Part shown: positions 17,333-25,679 of the stretch, piece by piece
Layout: the number at the start of each line of letters is the position of its first letter
How positions within the stretch are numbered: position 1 is the stretch's first letter
Assembly (NCBI GenBank): GCA_035645145.1
Contig: DASQNC010000011.1
Location: forward strand, 1 to 64,000
Direction: 5' to 3'
Origin: Azospirillaceae bacterium
GTDB taxonomy: Bacteria; Pseudomonadota; Alphaproteobacteria; Azospirillales; Azospirillaceae
Length of the DNA stretch: 64,000 nt
Made by a program: the position numbers and the translations under genes
Notes under the pieces: model-generated
What the model saw: the letters and a program-made list of their open reading frames with translations, nothing else
Databases searched by the model: none
What the model was told of the DNA's origin: nothing

Positions 17333-17902
17333 ATGAAGAAGTTAGCGTTACTCGCAAGCGTCGCCGCTCTCACGGTCGCGAGCGTCGAATCGGCGGATGC
17401 CCGCCACCGCCGCGGCCATGGCTCAGATCGAGGCGCCGCCGTGGCCGCCGGTCTCATCGGCGGCGCTCTCCTCGGCGGCCTGATCACCGCCGCGGCGACC
17501 CCGTCCTATGCCTATCCCGGCTATGGGTACTACCCCACCAGCTACCCGGCCTATGGATACCGGTACGGGCACAGCTACCCTGTGTCCTACGGCTATGACT
17601 ACGACTACCCGACTTATTCGTATCCGGCCTATGGCTACTATTCGGCGCCCGTAACCCGCGTCGTCTACCAGCCGGCTCCGGTCTACCGGACCCAAGTCGT
17701 GTACCGGGAGCCGCGTGTGGTGAATCGGGTCGTCTACCGTGAGCCCCGCTACCGGACCCAGGTGGTCTATCGCGACCGTGATCGTTACCGCGGGCGTGTG
17801 GTTCGCGTGATCCGCCGCGACGTCGGCGCGACCGGCGCGATCAGATACAGGGACGATTGGGAAGGTCGTCAGATGCGCGGGATCGTCGGATCGAGCCGCT
17901 AA
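17333..17902 (+). CDS. Tyr-rich exported protein
   Basis: A 189-residue protein with a signal peptide (MKKLALLASVAALTVASVESADA), a Gly/Ala hydrophobic segment (about 37-56) and then a long Tyr/Pro/Gly region (YPGYGYYPTSYPAYGYRYGH) ending in repeated VVYRE/VVYRD units. Such proteins are common in Hyphomicrobiales envelopes and have no assigned role. GAGAGG precedes the ATG. The preceding 140 bases are comparatively A+T-rich and likely hold its promoter. A bidirectional terminator follows. Confidence 0.75.
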   Translation: MKKLALLASVAALTVASVESADARHRRGHGSDRGAAVAAGLIGGALLGGLITAAATPSYAYPGYGYYPTSYPAYGYRYGHSYPVSYGYDYDYPTYSYPAYGYYSAPVTRVVYQPAPVYRTQVVYREPRVVNRVVYREPRYRTQVVYRDRDRYRGRVVRVIRRDVGATGAIRYRDDWEGRQMRGIVGSSR

Positions 17903-17930
17903 GGCGGAGACCTCTTCGCTCCAAATAAAA

Positions 17931-17957
17931 AAAACCGCCCCGACAAGGGGCGGTTTT
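17931..17957. terminator. bidirectional rho-independent terminator
   Basis: AAAACCGCCCC, loop GACAA, GGGGCGGTTTT. A T-run on each strand lets it end both the Tyr-rich protein gene and the convergent rpmG. Confidence 0.93.
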
Positions 17958-17982
17958 CGTATGAATAGCTCTTGCGGAAGCC

Positions 17983-18150
17983 TTACTTGATCTTGGCTTC
18001 CTTGAACTCGACGTGCTTCTTCGCGACCGGGTCGTACTTCTTGAAGCTGAGCTTCTCGGTCATCGTGCGCGAGTTCTTCTTCGTCACGTAGAAATAGCCC
18101 GTGTCGGCGGTGGAGACGAGCTTCACTTTGATCGTTGCGGCTTTGGCCAT
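17983..18150 (-). CDS. rpmG: 50S ribosomal protein L33
   Basis: A 55-residue L33 ([20 protein letters not shown] then [20 protein letters not shown]). It is the Cys-free form, lacking the CxxC zinc pairs seen in zinc-dependent paralogues. AGAGGT precedes the start at 18150. It stands alone, 206 bases downstream of the NUDIX gene. Confidence 0.97.
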   Translation of the reverse strand: MAKAATIKVKLVSTADTGYFYVTKKNSRTMTEKLSFKKYDPVAKKHVEFKEAKIK

Positions 18151-18356
18151 GGTCGGACCTCTTGTTCGGTTCGGGCGCTCGGTTCGCCTCAGGGCTTGGC
18201 CGAAACGCAAAGGCCGGGCGAACCCGGCCGGAAAATCGTGCCGTTCCCATGCCCGATTATCGGGAACCAGTCAAGGGTGAAGAGGGGGGAAGAGCACCCC
18301 ATCCTTGTCCCCGATCCCAGATCTTCGCCTCGCTTCGTCCGGGACGGCAATCCGGG

Positions 18357-19109
18357 CTACAGCAGTTCCCTCACGAACCGGCCGCGCTGCTGGTGGAAGA
18401 ACGGGACGGGGAGCTGGTGGCCGAATCCCGCGGCGATCCGGGCCTCCAGCTCACCCAGGATCACGGTGGTGATCGGGGGCAGGTCGAGAGTCTTGGCCTG
18501 GGCGATGGTGACCCAGGCGAGCTCCACCAGTTCGGCCTCCGGCCCGACGACGCCCTCCACCTCGTCCGCAATGGCGGTGCGGTCCACGGCGAAGAAGCGG
18601 GTGTCGAAGCGCCTCACGCGCTTCGGCGGGGTGATGGCCCGACCGATGAAATGCAGGGATTCCAGGTCCGGATAGACCCCGCGCTCCTGGAAGCTCACCC
18701 AGGCGGTTCCGGGGGGCACGCGCTCCGGGGGGCCGTATTCCTTCGTGCCGAGCAGCAGGCCCGTTTCCTCGAAGGTCTCGCGAATGGCCGCCAGGGCCAG
18801 GGCGCGGCAGCGCTGGGCCGAGGGGCGGGTCACCCGGGCCATCAGGGCCTGCTCGGCGCGCGGATGAAGGGCGCCGGTCACGGTCATGGCCCGGTCGCCG
18901 GCCTCGATTCGGCCGCCGGGGAAGACGAACTTGCCCGGCATGAACTTGAGACCCTCATGGCGCTTGCCCATGAGCACCTTCGGGGTCTTGGGCTTCCGGT
19001 CGATGATGATGAGGGTCGCGGCGTCGACGGGGCGGAGGGTCGGGGCCTTGGGGTTGGTCTCGGCGGAAACGAGGCGATCCATCTTCGCCAGGGTTTCGAT
19101 GTCCGTCAC
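18357..19109 (-). CDS. NUDIX hydrolase with expanded Nudix box
   Basis: A 250-residue NUDIX enzyme. The helix part of the signature is AAIRETFEETGLLLG, and the preceding Gly pair is in FVFPGGRIEAGD. About 40 residues separate these two halves, where the canonical box has 13; the eukaryotic NUDT19/RP2 CoA diphosphatases have a similar insertion. The substrate is therefore possibly a CoA derivative, but this is inference. The start overlaps the DUF983 stop by four bases (19106-19109), third gene of the rnr unit. Confidence 0.85.
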   Translation of the reverse strand: MTDIETLAKMDRLVSAETNPKAPTLRPVDAATLIIIDRKPKTPKVLMGKRHEGLKFMPGKFVFPGGRIEAGDRAMTVTGALHPRAEQALMARVTRPSAQRCRALALAAIRETFEETGLLLGTKEYGPPERVPPGTAWVSFQERGVYPDLESLHFIGRAITPPKRVRRFDTRFFAVDRTAIADEVEGVVGPEAELVELAWVTIAQAKTLDLPPITTVILGELEARIAAGFGHQLPVPFFHQQRGRFVRELL

Positions 19110-19543
19110 GTCAGCTTGTCCTCGTCAGCGTTCTCTTCGGCCCGGGCGGCGCCGAAGCCGTGCATCCCTAGCGCGTATTGCAGCCCCACGACAGCACCTT
19201 TCATGGGCTGGAGCAGGGCAAGGCACAGGATCATGGTCAGGGCCGGCCAAGTGGCCAGATGCACCCACATCGGCACTTCGAGCTTGGTCTCGGTCATGAG
19301 GATGCCGTAGCCGACGAGGTGGCCTACGATGAAGATCACCAGATAGGGCGGCAGGTCGTCGGCCCGGTGGTGATGGAGCTCGGTCCCGCAGGCCTCGCAC
19401 CGGTCTGCAACCTTGAGGAAGCGGCCGAAGAGCCGCCCCCTGTCGCAAGCCGGGCAACGGCCCATGAAGCCGCGGCGCATGGCCGGGATGACCTTGATCT
19501 CGCCCGGTTCCGCCGCAGCGCCGGTCTTGATCGTCAAAGGCAT
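19106..19543 (-). CDS. DUF983 family membrane protein
   Basis: A 145-residue protein: a zinc-ribbon-like N-terminus (RCPACDRGRLFGRFLKVADR followed by CEACG), the motif HHHRADDLPPY, then two to three hydrophobic helices. This is the DUF983 family. GGAAGGATC precedes the ATG at 19543. It starts 14 bases after rnr ends and overlaps the NUDIX gene, an arrangement common in Hyphomicrobiales. Confidence 0.88.
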   Translation of the reverse strand: MPLTIKTGAAAEPGEIKVIPAMRRGFMGRCPACDRGRLFGRFLKVADRCEACGTELHHHRADDLPPYLVIFIVGHLVGYGILMTETKLEVPMWVHLATWPALTMILCLALLQPMKGAVVGLQYALGMHGFGAARAEENADEDKLT

Positions 19544-19557
19544 GTTCGATCCTTCCG

Positions 19558-21876
19558 TCAGGCGCGGGTGCGCCGCTTGACCCTGACCCGGGTCGGGGAG
19601 GAGCGGCCGGCTTCTGCCGCGGCCTTGGCCCTGCGGGCGGGCCGCTTGCCGCCCTTCCTACCGCCACCGGGCTTGCCGGTGAAGCGCCCCTTGGTGAGCA
19701 GCTCGAAGCGAAGCGCCCCCGCCACGGGAGCGGCCTCCACCAGCTTCACCTCGACCTTGTCGCCGAGGCGATAGGTCTCGCCCGTGTCCTCTCCGCGCAT
19801 GGAGTGGGTCGCCTCGTCGTAGCGGTAGTAATCGTTGCCGATGGTGGCCGCCGGGACGAAGCCGTCCGCGCCCGTCTCGTTCAGCTTGATGAAGAGCCCC
19901 GCCTTGGACACGCCGGAGATCTGCCCGTCGAACGTGGCTCCGATCCGGTCGGCCAGGAAGTGGGCGATGAGGCGGTCGTTGGTCTCGCGCTCCGCCGCCA
20001 TGGCCCGGCGCTCGGCCGCCGAGATCTTGGCGCTGATCTCGACGAGCTCCGCCCGGGTGGTGCTGTCGGGCAGCCCGTCCTTGCCGAGCTTCAGGGCGGA
20101 GATGAGCGCCCGGTGGACGATGAGGTCCGCATAGCGGCGGATGGGCGAGGTGAAATGGGCGTAGCGCCTGAGGTTGAGGCCGAAATGCCCGTAATTCTCC
20201 GCAGCGTACTCGGCCTGGGATTGGGAGCGCAGCACCACCTCGTTGATGAAGAGCTGGTGCTCGGAGCCTTCCACGCTGCGCAGGATGCGGTTGAACAGCT
20301 CCGGCCTGAGCGCGCCCTGGGTTGGGACCTTGAGCCCGATGGAGGCGAGCACCTCGCTTAAAGAGCGCATCTTCTCCAGCGAGGGCTCGTCGTGGACGCG
20401 GTAGATCAGGTCGGATTCGGCCCTCTCAAGCTCCTCCGCGGCCGCCACGTTGGCGAGGATCATGAACTCCTCGATCAGCTTGTGCGCCTCGAGCCGCTCG
20501 GGCACGAAGACCCGGTCGACGGTGCCATCCGGCTTGAGCACGATCTTGCGCTCGGGCAGGTCGAGGAAGAGCGGCTCCCGGATGTCCCGGGCCTTTTTCA
20601 CCAGCTCGTAGCCGGCCCAGAGAGGCTTCAGGATCGTGTCCAGGATCGGCTTCGTCACGTCGTCGGGCCTGCCGTCGATGGCGGCTTGAGCCTGCTGGTA
20701 CGAGAGCTTCTCCGCCGAGCGCATCATCACGCGGTGGAAGCTGTGGCGGATTTTTCGCCCGTCGGGGCCGATCACCATGCGGACCGCAAGCGCAGGACGG
20801 TCCTCCCGCGGCCTCAAGGAGCAGAGGTCGTTCGAGATGCGCTCCGGCAGCATCGGCACGACCCGGTCGGGGAAGTAGACCGAGTTGCCGCGCTCCTGCG
20901 CCTCGCGGTCCATGGCGGAGCCGGGGCGCACATAGGCCGACACGTCGGCGATCGCCACGGTGACGATGAAGCCGCCCGCATTGTTCGGGTCGTTATCCGG
21001 AACGGCATGGACCGCGTCGTCGTGGTCCTTGGCGTCCGGCGGGTCGATGGTGACGAGGGGCAGGCTGCGCCAGTCCTCCCGGCCTTCGAGCGACGCGGGC
21101 TTCGCCGCGGCCGCCTCGTCCAGCACGGCTTTCGGGAATTCGTTGGGAATGCTGTGGGCATGGATCGCGATGAGGCTTACGGCCTTCTCGGACTTGATGG
21201 AGCCCAGGCGCTCCTTCACCTTGGCGGTGGGCAGGCCGAAGCGGCCGTGCTTGACCACCGAAACGGCGATCAGGTCCCCGTCCTGGGCCTCGCCCTCGTC
21301 ACCCGGCCTGATCTGGAGTTCCTGCTCGCGGGCCTTCTTGTCCACCGGGATGAGTCGCCCGCCGCCCTCGGGCAGGGAGCGGAAGATGCCGAGCATCTGA
21401 GCCTGCTTCTTGGCGATGATCTTGGTGACGCGTCCGGAATAGCGGTGGATGTCGCCCGGCCGGAGCGGCTCGACCTTGAGCAACGCCCGGTCGCCGACGC
21501 CCGCCACCGGCTGTCCCGGCCGGGGCTTGCGGGGGGCGAGGATGATGATCGTGGGAATCGAGCCATGCTCTTCCTCGTCCCACTCGGTCGGCACCGCGAT
21601 CAGCTCGCCGTCCCGGTCGCGGCGGGTGATGTCGGCCAGCACCACGGGAGGAAGCTGGCCCGCCTTGTGGACATTCTTGCCCCGCCGGTCGACGACGCCT
21701 TCCACCTCCAGATCCTTGAGGACCTGCTTCAGCCAGATCCGGTCGCTGCCCTTGATCCCGAAGCGCTGAGCGATCTCCCGCTTGCCCACCTTGCCCTGGG
21801 CCTGGGTGATGAAGGAGACGACCTCCTCGCGGGAGGGCAGGGAGGCGGAAGGGTCGGCTTTCGAACGTTTGGACAA
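19558..21876 (-). CDS. rnr: ribonuclease R
   Basis: A 772-residue 3'-5' exoribonuclease. Order: N-terminal winged-helix (about 10-75), cold-shock domains, RNB catalytic domain with VTIDPPDAKDHDDAVHA (four metal-binding Asp) and the later RYADLIVHRAL signature, S1 domain (GQISGVSKAGLFIKLNETGA), and a Lys/Arg-rich tail. It degrades structured RNA and matures rRNA. The longest frame starts with TTG at 21876 and lacks a clear ribosome-binding site, so the exact start is uncertain. First gene of the rnr-DUF983-NUDIX operon. Confidence 0.95.
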   Translation of the reverse strand: MSKRSKADPSASLPSREEVVSFITQAQGKVGKREIAQRFGIKGSDRIWLKQVLKDLEVEGVVDRRGKNVHKAGQLPPVVLADITRRDRDGELIAVPTEWDEEEHGSIPTIIILAPRKPRPGQPVAGVGDRALLKVEPLRPGDIHRYSGRVTKIIAKKQAQMLGIFRSLPEGGGRLIPVDKKAREQELQIRPGDEGEAQDGDLIAVSVVKHGRFGLPTAKVKERLGSIKSEKAVSLIAIHAHSIPNEFPKAVLDEAAAAKPASLEGREDWRSLPLVTIDPPDAKDHDDAVHAVPDNDPNNAGGFIVTVAIADVSAYVRPGSAMDREAQERGNSVYFPDRVVPMLPERISNDLCSLRPREDRPALAVRMVIGPDGRKIRHSFHRVMMRSAEKLSYQQAQAAIDGRPDDVTKPILDTILKPLWAGYELVKKARDIREPLFLDLPERKIVLKPDGTVDRVFVPERLEAHKLIEEFMILANVAAAEELERAESDLIYRVHDEPSLEKMRSLSEVLASIGLKVPTQGALRPELFNRILRSVEGSEHQLFINEVVLRSQSQAEYAAENYGHFGLNLRRYAHFTSPIRRYADLIVHRALISALKLGKDGLPDSTTRAELVEISAKISAAERRAMAAERETNDRLIAHFLADRIGATFDGQISGVSKAGLFIKLNETGADGFVPAATIGNDYYRYDEATHSMRGEDTGETYRLGDKVEVKLVEAAPVAGALRFELLTKGRFTGKPGGGRKGGKRPARRAKAAAEAGRSSPTRVRVKRRTRA

Positions 21877-22179
21877 TGGAGGAGCTCGTGAGGTTTACGG
21901 GATCTTGTCGCATGCAAGCTTGGGCGCGGCTAGCCCTGGCAGCCTGCCCTAAAAATGACGCTCGGGCCGGGCCGGAGATCCATGGGGCAGGGAGGCTATC
22001 GGGCAAAAAATAAGGCTCCCGAAAGGGAGCCTTGAGGGACCGGCCCGTGGGGGCAGAATGAGCCGGTGAGCCTATAAAACGCATCCGCTTGGGGAAGGTT
22101 CCAGGCTTTCTGAGATTTTTTTTGAAAAATTTTTGGAGGCTTCTGAACTGCCGTCTTGGGGGCTCCGGGTGAAGCGCCG
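21877..22179. other. intergenic gap between VOC gene and rnr
   Basis: A 303-base non-coding stretch. It holds a leftward intrinsic terminator for the VOC gene (22005-22033), an A+T-rich patch near 22110-22140 (runs of T and A) that may contribute an rnr promoter, and nothing else recognisable. Confidence 0.5.
22005..22033 (-). terminator. rho-independent terminator after VOC gene
   Basis: On the minus strand: AAGGCTCCC, loop TTTC, GGGAGCCTT, then ATTTTTT. It follows the VOC-family gene and isolates it from rnr. Confidence 0.88.
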
Positions 22180-22605
22180 TCACTCACGACCGTCGGTGAA
22201 TTCGACCAGATCCCAGAGATTGCCGTAGAGATCCTGGAATACGGCGACGGTCCCGTAGGAGGCCTGCTTGGGTTCCCGGACGAACGTAACGCCGGCCTCC
22301 ACCAAGGCGGCATAATCGCGCTGGAAGTCGTCGGTCTGCAGAAAGAGGAAAACACGGCCGCCGGCCTGGTTGCCGATGAACGTCTCCTGATGCGGGTTCG
22401 ACGCACGCGCCAGAAGCAGCGACGTCATCCCATCCCCCCGCGGACGAACGACGACCCAGCGCTTGTCCTGCTCCGGCTGATAGGTATCCTCGACCAGCTC
22501 GAACCGCAGCTTGTTGACATAGAAGTCGATGGCTTCGTCGTAGTCGCGCACGACGAGAGCGATATGGGCGATGCTCTGCTTCAAGGGACCCCCTTTGCCG
22601 GGCAC
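22180..22605 (-). CDS. VOC superfamily (glyoxalase-like) protein
   Basis: A 141-residue vicinal-oxygen-chelate protein with two beta-alpha-beta-beta-beta modules: IAHIALVVRDYDEAIDFYVN (metal His) and FVREPKQASYGTVAVFQDLYGNLWDLVE (metal Glu). Members include dioxygenases and antibiotic-resistance proteins; the substrate here is unknown. An alternative TTG at 22584 has AGGGGG just upstream and would remove the first seven residues. Confidence 0.85.
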   Translation of the reverse strand: MPGKGGPLKQSIAHIALVVRDYDEAIDFYVNKLRFELVEDTYQPEQDKRWVVVRPRGDGMTSLLLARASNPHQETFIGNQAGGRVFLFLQTDDFQRDYAALVEAGVTFVREPKQASYGTVAVFQDLYGNLWDLVEFTDGRE

Positions 22606-22687
22606 ATGCAGGGTCGACCGGCAAATCCCAGCCCGTCTGCGCGTCTTGTCCTGACCGCTACGGACTGGGATTTTGCCGACGATACAA

Positions 22688-24748
22688 TCAGATATCCAGG
22701 TCCGCCTCGTCGGCGAAGGCTGCGCGCTCCTGGATGAAGGCGAAGCGGGCTTCCGGCTTGTTGCCCATCAGGCGCTCCACCGCATCGTTGGCCTCCGACT
22801 TGTCGTCGGCCTCCACGACCACCTTCAGAAGCAGGCGCTTCTTGGGGTCCATCGTGGTCTCCTTGAGCTGCGCCGGCAGCATCTCGCCGAGGCCCTTGAA
22901 GCGGCCGATCTCCACCTTGCCGTTGCCCTTGAACACGGTCTTGAGCAGCCGGTCGCGGTCCGCCTCGTCGCGGGCATAGGCCGTCTTGGCGCCCTGGCTG
23001 AGGCGGTAGAGGGGCGGGACCGCCAGGTACAGGTGCCCGTCGTCGATGAGCTTGGGCATCTGCCGGTAGAAGAAGGTGATCAGCAGCGAGGCGATGTGGG
23101 CGCCGTCCACGTCCGCGTCGGTCATGATGATGACCTTCTCGTAGCGCAGGTCCGAGGACTTGTAGTGAGAGCCGGTGCCGCAGCCGAGCGCCTGGACGAG
23201 GTCGGAAAGCTGCTGGTTCTGGTGCAGCTTCTCCCGACCCGCCGAGGCCACGTTCAGAATCTTTCCGCGCAGCGGAAGAACCGCCTGGGTGGCGCGATCG
23301 CGGGCCTGCTTGGCGGAGCCGCCGGCCGAATCGCCCTCGACGATGAAGAGCTCGGAGCCCTTGGCGCCCGCATTGGAGCAGTCGGCGAGCTTGCCGGGCA
23401 GGCGCAGCTTGCGGGTCGCGGTCTTGCGGGCGACCTCCTTCTCCTGGCGGCGGCGCAGGCGCTCCTCCGCCCGGTCGATCACCCAGTCGAGCAGCTTGTT
23501 CGCCTGCTGCGGCGAGGCGGCGAGCCAATGGTCGAAGCTGTCGCGGATCGCGTTCTCGACGATGCGGCCGGCCTCGACCGTCGCCAGCTTGTCCTTGGTC
23601 TGGCCCTGGAACTCCGGCTCCCGGATGAAGACCGACAGCATGGAGGCGCAGGTGGCCATCACGTCGTCGGTGGTCACCGCCGCCATGCGCTTGGCCTGGC
23701 CGACGCGCTCGGCATGCTCGCGCAGGCCGCGGAGCAGGGCGATGCGCAGGCCGTTCTCGTGGGTGCCGCCCTCAGGGGTGGGCACCGTGTTGCAGTAGGA
23801 GGTGGAGAACCCGTCCTCGTTCGCCATCCAGGCGACCGCCCATTCCAGCGAGCCGTGGCTGCCGGGCTTGGTGATCTTGCCGGAGAAGATGGCGTCCGTG
23901 ACCAGCTCCTTCCCCTCGATGTCGTGGAGCAGGTAGTCCTTCAGGCCGTTCGGGAACTTGAAGGTCGCCTCCGCCGGGACGTTGGTGACCCCCTCGATCA
24001 GGGACGGGGCGCATTTCCAGCGGATCTCGACGCCGCCGAAGAGATAGGCCTTGGAGCGGGCCATCTTGAACAGGCGGCGGGGCTGGAAATGGGCGTCCTT
24101 GCCGAAGATCTGCCAGTCGGGCTTGAAGCGCACCTTGGTGCCGCGCCGGTTGAGCACGCGGCCCACGGTCTCGAGCTTGCCCTGCGGGAGGCCGCGGGCG
24201 AAGACCTGGCGGTAGAGGGTCTGGCCGCGGGCGACCTCCACCTCGAGGATCTCGGACAGCGCGTTCACCACCGACACGCCGACGCCGTGCAGGCCGCCCG
24301 AGGTTTCGTAAACCTTCGAGTCGAACTTGCCGCCCGCGTGCAGGGTGGTCATGATCACTTCGAGCGCCGACTTCTTCGGGAACTTGGGGTGCGGATCGAC
24401 CGGGATGCCGCGCCCGTTGTCGGTCACGGACAGCCAGCCCCCTTCCTCCAGCTCCACCTCGATGAAGGTCGCGTGGCCCGCCACCGCCTCGTCCATGGAG
24501 TTGTCGATCACCTCGGCGAAGAGGTGGTGCAGGGCCTTCTCGTCCGTGCCGCCGATATACATGCCCGGCCGGCGGCGGACGGGCTCGAGCCCCTCCAGCA
24601 CCTCGATGGCCGACGCGTCGTAGCCGGCCTCGCCCGGGGTGCCCTGCTGGGGCGCCTGGCGGGAGACCTTGACGGCGGCATTGCGGGCCGTGGCCGGCGC
24701 GGCGCGCTTGGCCGCGGCGCCCCCGAAGAGATCGTCGTTGTCTGTCAT
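22688..24748 (-). CDS. parE: DNA topoisomerase IV subunit B
   Basis: A 686-residue ATPase subunit of topoisomerase IV, which decatenates daughter chromosomes with ParC. GHKL ATPase motifs: EVIDNSMDEAVAGH (Mg-binding Asn) and GGLHGVGVSVVNALS; TOPRIM: IVEGDSAGGSAKQARDR and IIMTDADVDGAHI. The IDNSMDEA variant and N-terminal length fit ParE rather than GyrB. The start at 24748 follows AAGGT. A partial LexA-like site lies 64 bases upstream. Confidence 0.95.
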   Translation of the reverse strand: MTDNDDLFGGAAAKRAAPATARNAAVKVSRQAPQQGTPGEAGYDASAIEVLEGLEPVRRRPGMYIGGTDEKALHHLFAEVIDNSMDEAVAGHATFIEVELEEGGWLSVTDNGRGIPVDPHPKFPKKSALEVIMTTLHAGGKFDSKVYETSGGLHGVGVSVVNALSEILEVEVARGQTLYRQVFARGLPQGKLETVGRVLNRRGTKVRFKPDWQIFGKDAHFQPRRLFKMARSKAYLFGGVEIRWKCAPSLIEGVTNVPAEATFKFPNGLKDYLLHDIEGKELVTDAIFSGKITKPGSHGSLEWAVAWMANEDGFSTSYCNTVPTPEGGTHENGLRIALLRGLREHAERVGQAKRMAAVTTDDVMATCASMLSVFIREPEFQGQTKDKLATVEAGRIVENAIRDSFDHWLAASPQQANKLLDWVIDRAEERLRRRQEKEVARKTATRKLRLPGKLADCSNAGAKGSELFIVEGDSAGGSAKQARDRATQAVLPLRGKILNVASAGREKLHQNQQLSDLVQALGCGTGSHYKSSDLRYEKVIIMTDADVDGAHIASLLITFFYRQMPKLIDDGHLYLAVPPLYRLSQGAKTAYARDEADRDRLLKTVFKGNGKVEIGRFKGLGEMLPAQLKETTMDPKKRLLLKVVVEADDKSEANDAVERLMGNKPEARFAFIQERAAFADEADLDI

Positions 24749-24811
24749 TGGGACCTTGGTCCGTGATGATTCGCGCTTCTTTAAACTCTGTCTCATCCCG
24801 TTTTTATACGA

Positions 24812-24826
24812 GAACAAAACGGAAAC
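24812..24826 (-). promoter_or_regulatory. possible degenerate LexA box upstream of parE
   Basis: Reading toward parE the sequence is GTTT-N7-GTTC, one base from the alphaproteobacterial LexA consensus GTTC-N7-GTTC. parE has been reported as LexA-regulated in some alphaproteobacteria. The mismatch makes this a weak call. Confidence 0.35.
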
Positions 24827-24966
24827 GTGAAGGTGGTTTTACGTCACAAGCACTCAAAGTGGGGAGAACCATACTCTGTAAAGGTTACCAACGAACTCCC
24901 CCGAAAGGCTGTCTTCTGGATGTCATCAGGAACTGTTTAAATTCCATTCACGTTGAATGGTTAAGC

Positions 24967-25179
24967 ATGAGCTTAACGGGAGATTTGGGCGTGACGACGC
25001 GGACGACATTGGGACCGGCACAGAAGCTCCACCTGGACCGCGCGGCGCGCAATGCGGGCGAGGCCTTCGCCTTCGACGAGCCCGATACCGCTCCGGTCGG
25101 ATCACGCTCCTACGGATCGAGCCTGGTCTGGCTCGGCATGGCCGCCGTCGCGGTGCTGGGCCTGAGCCTAGTCTTCTAA
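24967..25179 (+). CDS. small C-tail membrane protein
   Basis: A 70-residue protein with a polar N-terminus (about 50 residues) and one C-terminal hydrophobic helix (SLVWLGMAAVAVLGLSLVF). A GTG at 24991 with GGGAGA upstream could be the true start. Its last 12 bases overlap the convergent end of the MgtC-family gene. Function unknown. Confidence 0.55.
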   Translation: MSLTGDLGVTTRTTLGPAQKLHLDRAARNAGEAFAFDEPDTAPVGSRSYGSSLVWLGMAAVAVLGLSLVF

Positions 25180-25674
25180 GGTTCCTTCCCGCGAACGCTC
25201 GCTCCTGCCGAAGAAGCGGATCAGCTTTTCCTCCAGCTGCGTTCCATAGGTGAGCAGGAACAAGGTGACCAGGGTGCCGGCCACCGTAATGAACCATGCG
25301 CCAAGGCCCGCAGCGACCCCAAGGCCCGCGGCAATCCACACCGTCGCTGCCGTCGTCAGGCCCTGAACCTCCATCCCGTCCTTGCCGCGCAGGATCGACC
25401 CCGCCCCGAGAAAGCCGAGGCCCGTCAGGATGCCCTGAACCACGCGGCTGACCGCGTCCTGCCCGAAATGCAGCCCCTCGTAGACGGAGCCGGACAGGAT
25501 CACGATGGCCGAGCCGAGGGAGACGAGGGCGAGGGTCCGCATCCCTATGGGCTTGTTGTGGATGTCCCGGTTGATGCCGACGACCATGCCGGCAACCGTC
25601 GCCACGATGAGCCGCAGCGTGATCTCGATCTGGTCGCTGTGCTCCTCCCAGAGCCAGAACGCCCACTGTTCCAT
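25168..25674 (-). CDS. MgtC/SapB family membrane protein
   Basis: A 168-residue inner-membrane protein with five predicted helices. Family signatures: GMVVGINRDIHNKPIGMRTL (the conserved GxERE-like region, here GINRD) and GLGFLGAGSILR. The ~30-residue C-terminal part is short, so it lacks the soluble ACT-like domain of Salmonella MgtC. It begins five bases after topA ends, so it is probably at the end of the topA transcript. Confidence 0.88.
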   Translation of the reverse strand: MEQWAFWLWEEHSDQIEITLRLIVATVAGMVVGINRDIHNKPIGMRTLALVSLGSAIVILSGSVYEGLHFGQDAVSRVVQGILTGLGFLGAGSILRGKDGMEVQGLTTAATVWIAAGLGVAAGLGAWFITVAGTLVTLFLLTYGTQLEEKLIRFFGRSERSREGTLED

Positions 25675-25679
25675 CGCAC

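Noticed and set aside
22673-24766. 697-codon open frame opposite parE
   Set aside because: Antisense shadow of parE with no recognisable motif.
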